Positions 58,998-64,000 of a stretch of DNA of 64,000 nt are shown piece after piece. The notes beneath the pieces are model-generated. The model made no database searches, was not told the origin of the DNA, and worked only from the letters and a program-made list of their open reading frames with translations. The position numbers were made by a program, and so were the translations under genes. The stretch is from Tenacibaculum sp. MAR_2009_124 (GTDB lineage: Bacteria > Bacteroidota > Bacteroidia > Flavobacteriales > Flavobacteriaceae), in contig NZ_FNSF01000001.1 in assembly GCF_900105455.1 (NCBI RefSeq), positions 1,121,001-1,185,000 on the forward strand, read 5' to 3'. Within the stretch, counting starts at the first letter, position 1. Each line of letters begins with the position of its first letter.

Positions 58998-60095
58998 TTA
59001 CTTTTTAGGTTTTACAATTTTGGTGCTTTCAGATATACCTGATTTTACCACGGTCCAATCAATATTTTTATGTCCTATTTCTATCGCTTTTTCTTCTCCG
59101 TTATCTAGCAATACATGATTTTCTTTAATTAAATATTCTGTAGGAATCACCAAAACATTCGTCACGTTCTTGGTTTTTATATTTGCTTGAAGTTGTGAAC
59201 CTGAGAAAATCTTTTTTGGGCCTTGCTTAAATTTTGCTTCAACAATATAGGATTGCTCTTGAATATTGAAACCAGGATATATTTTAGATATTTCTGCAGT
59301 AAAAGTTTCCTCTGTATTCGTATTTACATGAACAGCCACCAATTGTCCTAAATTTATCTTGCGTATATCATCTTCAGCAACAAATAGTTTAATTATAAAA
59401 TCTCCGCTACCTATTTCAGCAACAGCCTCACCCCTTCTAATGAGTTCACCTTGCTTTTTGAAAACATCAATTACAGTTCCAGAAATTGATGATTTAAGGT
59501 GATAGTCTTCAAGTAGCTCTTTTTGGGTATTTACTTGAACCAAACTACGTGTTTTACTAACTTTTAAGTCCTTTATGGTTTGTTTATAATTGTCTTTTAA
59601 GCCTAAAAGATTATTCTTAGATGCTTGATATTGTATATACGCCTTTTCATATTCCAATTGTGAAACAGAATTCTTTTCCAACAAATTCTTATATCTTTCA
59701 TAATTAGACTCATCCAATATTAATTGTGACCTTGCCTGATTAATTTTTACTTCAATTTGTTGTAAAGTGGAAGAATTACTTGCTGCATTATTTACTGCGT
59801 TATTATAAACTATAAGGGCATCTTTGACTTGATTCTTTTGAACATCACTTTTGATACTTGCAACGGTGGTATTCTTCATAATGAAATCACCTTCACTTAC
59901 AGGTATAGAAGTTAAAATTCCTTCAACACTTGCTGAAACTGTATATTGATTTTCTTGTTCGATATGACCACTGGCAAACACTGCATTTTCAATGTTTTTT
60001 CTTATTGGTTTGGTTGTTTCTTTCTTATTACAAGAAATAAATAGAGATAGTGTTAATATGGTTGCAACTAAATATAGTTTGTTATTATGTTTCAT
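58998..60095 (-). CDS. Periplasmic adaptor (HlyD/MacA family), lipoprotein, 365 residues
   Basis: N-terminus MKHNNKLYLVATILTLSLFI, then SCNKKE, is a lipoprotein signal with Cys22. A lipoyl half (TVSASVEGILTSIPVSEGDF, about 47-70) and its mate (LKSSISGTVIDVFKKQGELI, about 195-215) flank a long coiled-coil hairpin (about 90-190). The beta-barrel domain follows (FIIKLFVAEDDIRKINLGQL). The family bridges the inner-membrane permease and the TolC channel. 12 bases after the TolC gene and three before the permease gene. Confidence 0.9.
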   Translation of the reverse strand: MKHNNKLYLVATILTLSLFISCNKKETTKPIRKNIENAVFASGHIEQENQYTVSASVEGILTSIPVSEGDFIMKNTTVASIKSDVQKNQVKDALIVYNNAVNNAASNSSTLQQIEVKINQARSQLILDESNYERYKNLLEKNSVSQLEYEKAYIQYQASKNNLLGLKDNYKQTIKDLKVSKTRSLVQVNTQKELLEDYHLKSSISGTVIDVFKKQGELIRRGEAVAEIGSGDFIIKLFVAEDDIRKINLGQLVAVHVNTNTEETFTAEISKIYPGFNIQEQSYIVEAKFKQGPKKIFSGSQLQANIKTKNVTNVLVIPTEYLIKENHVLLDNGEEKAIEIGHKNIDWTVVKSGISESTKIVKPKK

Positions 60096-60107
60096 TTTTA
60101 TGACTTT

Positions 60108-61451
60108 TTAGTTCTGAGATTCTAAATCGATTTGCCTGATATAGAGTTTATATTTAGATAAAGTGTAAGAAGAAAGGCTTTGTAAATATGCATTTTGGGC
60201 ATTCAATAAATCATCATAACTACTTAATCGATCATCCAGACTAATAATACCCGAGTTGTATTTGTTTTCTGCATGTTGATCGTTTTTCTCTGTAAGTTTT
60301 AGGATTTTTGAATTTTCAGAAAGTTCCTTTTTAAAATGTTCTACTTCATCGACTAAAAGTTTATCTTCATTTTGAGTTATTAGTTTTATGTTTTCTAATT
60401 GTAATTGTTGTTGTTGTAGAAGTAATTTGGATTGTTTGATCTTTTTACGACTCGAAAAACCGCTAAAAACGGGGATGTTAATTTTTACCCCTAAGGTTTG
60501 TTGTGGTAACTCACTTACATTGGAAAAGTCGTTAAATGTGTCTGTTGCCCAACTTTTATTGTACTGGTAATTAAAACTTAGATTTGGTAATAACAAAGAT
60601 TTGGATTCTTTAAGAATTGATTTTTGTTTCTCAACTTCCATTTTTTGCCAAACAACATCGGGATGCGTGCTTGATATGAAAGTACTCGATAAATTGAAAT
60701 TATCAGGTGTGTCTTCAATGCTTATTTCTCGATTACAATTTAATTGACTTTGTAGCTGTTTGTAATAACGATTTATATTGTTTTTTGCCTTTTGAAGGTT
60801 TTTTCTATTTTGAATATGCCTGATTTCAGCAGTATTTACGGCTTTTTCATCTACAATTCCTCTTTCATACTTATCTTTTGTATGGTTATAAAAAGCCTCT
60901 GAAACTTTAAGATTTTCATTGTATATTTTAGTAACTTCTTGTGTTAGAATTACGGAATAGTAATTGGAGGCCAATCCATTGTAGGTAGACAGCTTACTCT
61001 TTTGAGTAGTGATTTTACTCTGTTTTGCTGATATATTAGCCGTTTCTGAAGCGAATATTTTTTGAAAGTTCAAAATATTCCAATTTACTTGTAATCCCGC
61101 CGAGTAGATATGCTGCCTACCAAAAGTTAATTCTTCAAAAGTTCCTGATGGAGCATTCGGGTTGAATATCTGTGCAGGAATGAGCGTTGGTTGCAAGGTG
61201 AGATTATTATTATAGCCACCTGAAGCATTTATGGTTGGATAGAGGTAAGCTTTGGATGCTTTTTTTCTTTCTTTTGAAACTTTTTCATTGATGCCTGAAT
61301 TGAGAATAGATATGGCATGTTCATTGGCATAAGAAATAACTTCTTCAAAAGAACTAAACTCTAATGGAGTATAATTTGTACTAGTTTGAGCAAAAAATGA
61401 TAGCGCGTTAAGCCAAGTACAAAGAAAAGTTAATACTATGTTGGTTCTCAC
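60108..61451 (-). CDS. TolC-like outer-membrane efflux protein, 447 residues
   Basis: The start is GTG at 61449-61451, since the frame is closed upstream by TGA and no ATG is available. Signal peptide about 1-21 (IVLTFLCTWLNALSFFAQ). Two OEP repeats (about 40-230 and 250-440) with long alpha-helices (ENTANISAKQSKITTQKSKL region; KKIKQSKLLLQQQQLQLENI) form the channel and coiled coils. First gene of the operon TolC, adaptor, permease, ATPase. Confidence 0.88.
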   Translation of the reverse strand: MRTNIVLTFLCTWLNALSFFAQTSTNYTPLEFSSFEEVISYANEHAISILNSGINEKVSKERKKASKAYLYPTINASGGYNNNLTLQPTLIPAQIFNPNAPSGTFEELTFGRQHIYSAGLQVNWNILNFQKIFASETANISAKQSKITTQKSKLSTYNGLASNYYSVILTQEVTKIYNENLKVSEAFYNHTKDKYERGIVDEKAVNTAEIRHIQNRKNLQKAKNNINRYYKQLQSQLNCNREISIEDTPDNFNLSSTFISSTHPDVVWQKMEVEKQKSILKESKSLLLPNLSFNYQYNKSWATDTFNDFSNVSELPQQTLGVKINIPVFSGFSSRKKIKQSKLLLQQQQLQLENIKLITQNEDKLLVDEVEHFKKELSENSKILKLTEKNDQHAENKYNSGIISLDDRLSSYDDLLNAQNAYLQSLSSYTLSKYKLYIRQIDLESQN

Positions 61452-61593
61452 TAAAAATACATTTAAAATTCATGGTAAAGATGAAGTTTCAATGATCGTT
61501 CTGGATAAAATTTTTAATGAAGTCGAATTTTAAGAATTAAAGTCGAAATTAAGAGTATGAAAATATATAGATGATTGAATTTATGGATAATAA

Positions 61594-61623
61594 AAAAGCC
61601 GCTTTGGAAATTAAGCGGCTTTT
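61594..61623. terminator. Intrinsic terminator of the S9 peptidase gene
   Basis: AAAAGCCGCTT (61594-61604), eight-base loop, AAGCGGCTTTT (61613-61623), 11 perfect pairs, with T-runs in both orientations. It lies 20 bases after the peptidase stop codon. Confidence 0.9.
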
Positions 61624-61642
61624 AACTATATAAATAATTTTA

Positions 61643-63925
61643 TTAATTTTTCAAGTGTTTTGCATAGAATCCCATCATAGCTTTGTATAGTTCTATGCTA
61701 TTTTCCTCTTTAGCAAACCCATGGCCTTCATCATATTTCACCATATATGGCACGTCAAAACCTTTTCCTCTCAAGGCACTAACAATTTGATCAGATTCAT
61801 CGATGTTTACTCTTGGATCATTGGCTCCTTGTACTACAAAAAGAGGCTTCTTTACCTTGTCAATTTGGAATACAGGAGACACTTCGTTCATTATTGCTTT
61901 TTCCGCAGGAATAGCAGAATCATACCAAATCTCTTTTAAAATTTTTAAATATGGTTTCCAATATGCTGGTATACTTTTCATGAAAGTAAATAAATTTGAA
62001 ACACCTACATAATCTACACCACAAGTATATAAATCCGGAGTTTTAGTTAAACCACGTAATACCGCATAACCACCATGACTTCCTCCATAAATAGCTACCT
62101 TACTTTTATCTACCCAACCTTGATTAATAGCGTATTGAAGACCATCTTCAACATCATCCATTGCTTTTCTTCCAATCTGTTTAAATCCTGATTCTAAAAA
62201 TTTCTTTCCATAACCACCTGATATTCTAAAGTTAACTTGAAGTGTAGCATATCCTCTACTTGCAAACAATTGTGCCTCTGGGTTAAATCCCCAAGAATCT
62301 CTAATACCTTGTGGCCCACCATGTGGATTTACAATTACAGGAACTTTATTTCCTTTTTTTGCTTCCCTTGGTAATGTGATATAACCACGAATTGTAAGTC
62401 CATCTCTACTTTTAAAAGTAATAGGACGCATTTCAGCCATATCTTTTTCATTAAGATTAGGCATTAAATTATAAAGTAATTTAAATGTATCCTTCTTGGC
62501 ATCATATGAATAGTATATACCGTATAGTTTATCACTTTGAAGGAAGATTAAATATTTACTTTCATCGTCCGTTACATCCGATATAGAATAACTATAATCA
62601 GGAAATTTAGAGGTGATTCTTTTGTGCAATGTTTTATAATAATTGCTTACCGGAATAACATTTGCTTTCTCCCCTTCATATGAAAAATAGTCTAATTCAT
62701 AATTTCTTTTTCTTGATAAAGACAAACCAGAGACATCATAATCTTCATTAGCAAATAATTTTTTAATTATTTTATCTTCCTTTAAATCATATAAATAAAT
62801 TTGTGTTTTATCACTATATAAATTAGAAGAAACATAAGCCTCATGTTTATTATCAGAAGCATAATTAAAACTTATAATCGAAAAACGATCTTTCCAGCTA
62901 AGTTTTTTCTTGATTTCATAGTTTTTACCATCTACAGTATAATACATATCAACAAATACTCCATCTCTAAGTATTGAGAAACCTCTTAAATTTCCATCTT
63001 TATCAAACTCATATCCATTAATAGGATTAGCAGCATCTTCGTTTTTATAAAGTTGTTCTAACTCACCACTAATAATATTGATTTTATAAGGTTCAAAAAT
63101 TGAAGGATTGTTCTTATTCATAGAAATAATCATATGGTTTTTGTCCTCTTTTAAACCATTCAATATTCTAACCTTAACACCATCATATGGAGTCAATTCT
63201 TTTTGATTTTTTCCGTCTACATCAACAGCGAACAAATGATAATCTTCATTCCCTCCTTTATCCATAACATATATTAATCGATCATCATTTGCCCAACCAA
63301 AACCTCTAATCAATTCTTCTTTCTCTTCAATAACTCTCGTTATTTTCTCTGTTTCAGTGTTTTTTACATAAACATGATTCTTTTTATTAGCATCTTTCTC
63401 TTGATAAGACATATAGTAACCATTAGGTGAAAAGCTAAAGCTTCTTGCCTTAGGTCTAGCAAAATAATCTTCTACAGAGTACTTATAATTGCCTGTATCT
63501 GCATTCATAAGCTTTTCTAATTCCGCTTCTGATGTCGGTAAAGCCGTATTACCAGGTAATGTTTTAACTGTTTTATTCAATATTAATGGAATTTCATTAG
63601 AACCTTGAAAGAAGGTTCCTTCAAATTTATTTTCTTTTAAATTCCCAACATATTTTATTCCAGCTTGATTGAATTTTATGGTTAAAATGTTGTTCGTAAA
63701 ACTGGTTTCATCCATAGGAATTCCCGAAGCCCCTTGAGATGGGCTGTCCATTGTTGATGAATATGATCCTGCTTCTAACTTAACGTTAAACAGTATCGGT
63801 ATCTTACTCTCTTTAATGGTTAGTTTCCCTTCCCATGCTCCAGTAATATCTTGGGCATTAATTTGTGTTAGCATACTAGAAAAAAAGAGTAATGTAATTA
63901 AACATTTTGAAATTATGGTTTTCAT
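61643..63925 (-). CDS. Secreted S9 prolyl-oligopeptidase family peptidase, 760 residues
   Basis: Signal peptide MKTIISKCLITLLFFSSMLT, ending NAQ. An N-terminal beta domain (about 26-125, ITGAWEGKLTIKESKIPILF) is followed by a WD40-like propeller (about 150-490, YMSYQEKDANKKNHVYVKNT) and the catalytic alpha/beta-hydrolase domain (about 500-760) with Ser616 in GGSHGGYAV, Asp703 in GANDPRVN and His735 in DEGHGFAKEE. The extra N-terminal domain is not part of the standard S9 layout; similar ones occur in front of other secreted hydrolases. Expected to cut short peptides in the periplasm. Monocistronic, closed by a strong terminator. Confidence 0.92.
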   Translation of the reverse strand: MKTIISKCLITLLFFSSMLTQINAQDITGAWEGKLTIKESKIPILFNVKLEAGSYSSTMDSPSQGASGIPMDETSFTNNILTIKFNQAGIKYVGNLKENKFEGTFFQGSNEIPLILNKTVKTLPGNTALPTSEAELEKLMNADTGNYKYSVEDYFARPKARSFSFSPNGYYMSYQEKDANKKNHVYVKNTETEKITRVIEEKEELIRGFGWANDDRLIYVMDKGGNEDYHLFAVDVDGKNQKELTPYDGVKVRILNGLKEDKNHMIISMNKNNPSIFEPYKINIISGELEQLYKNEDAANPINGYEFDKDGNLRGFSILRDGVFVDMYYTVDGKNYEIKKKLSWKDRFSIISFNYASDNKHEAYVSSNLYSDKTQIYLYDLKEDKIIKKLFANEDYDVSGLSLSRKRNYELDYFSYEGEKANVIPVSNYYKTLHKRITSKFPDYSYSISDVTDDESKYLIFLQSDKLYGIYYSYDAKKDTFKLLYNLMPNLNEKDMAEMRPITFKSRDGLTIRGYITLPREAKKGNKVPVIVNPHGGPQGIRDSWGFNPEAQLFASRGYATLQVNFRISGGYGKKFLESGFKQIGRKAMDDVEDGLQYAINQGWVDKSKVAIYGGSHGGYAVLRGLTKTPDLYTCGVDYVGVSNLFTFMKSIPAYWKPYLKILKEIWYDSAIPAEKAIMNEVSPVFQIDKVKKPLFVVQGANDPRVNIDESDQIVSALRGKGFDVPYMVKYDEGHGFAKEENSIELYKAMMGFYAKHLKN

Positions 63926-64000
63926 TGTTCAGTTAATTATGGTTTGTAAATTGTTAATAGACATAAAAGATTAAGTTCTGTAAAATAATTACGCAATCAT

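Overview
ORGANISM. The window is AT-rich DNA from a member of the Bacteroidetes, most likely a marine Flavobacteriaceae species (Tenacibaculum, Kordia or Aquimarina-like). The evidence is a TonB-dependent receptor with an N-terminal carboxypeptidase-like domain, a type IX secretion C-terminal sorting domain on a GH81 laminarinase, many LytS/LytTR two-component pairs, S9 peptidases, and repeated matches to the Bacteroidetes -7 promoter box TAnnTTTG. No rRNA, tRNA, CRISPR array or intact transposase was seen.

LAYOUT. 1-3.3 kb: a MoxR/magnesium-chelatase-type ATPase (cut by the window edge), its VWA partner, a small hypothetical gene and a secreted S9-like hydrolase. 3.3-17.1 kb: an accessory island of small genes and repeats. 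It holds six paralogous membrane peptides of 67-82 residues (called SYEQL peptides here), two double-glycine-leader peptides, two secreted repeat proteins with a tail-fiber-like C-terminus, and many micro-genes of 23-125 residues, several absent from ordinary length-filtered gene calls. Between them lie at least four families of structured repeats (A, B, C/L, E), some shaped like complete small RNA genes with promoter, hairpin and U-tract. Many of the small genes have a TAnnTTT(A/G) box only 4-5 bases before the ATG, which suggests leaderless mRNAs. 17.2-27.0 kb: a flavoenzyme locus with a ThDP decarboxylase, a flavin amine oxidase and an unrecognised 414-residue protein in one operon, followed by a separately transcribed 1028-residue fusion of two flavin oxidases. 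27.9-30.3 kb: a TonB-dependent receptor. 30.5-63.9 kb: five LytS-type kinase/LytTR regulator pairs interleaved with ABC exporters (one permease fused to an M1 peptidase), a secreted GH81 laminarinase, two adjacent frameshifted PD40 lipoproteins, esterase and beta-lactamase-like hydrolases, a MacAB-TolC-type export operon and an S9 peptidase.

HOW IT FITS TOGETHER. The right half reads as envelope and secretion physiology under local LytTR control: each kinase/regulator pair lies next to a transporter, hydrolase or receptor it may control, and candidate inverted or direct-repeat operators sit in the intergenic gaps. The flavoenzyme locus could turn an amino acid into a 2-oxo acid (releasing peroxide and ammonia) and then an aldehyde; the substrate is unknown. 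The most unusual part is the 3.3-17 kb island, where repeated gene units, conserved ends, structured RNAs and a multicopy peptide family recur together. I recognise no named system there.

CAVEATS. Family names come from motif recognition without database searches. At least three short genes are broken by single-base losses, two of them in A runs and one in a G run; sequencing error has not been excluded.
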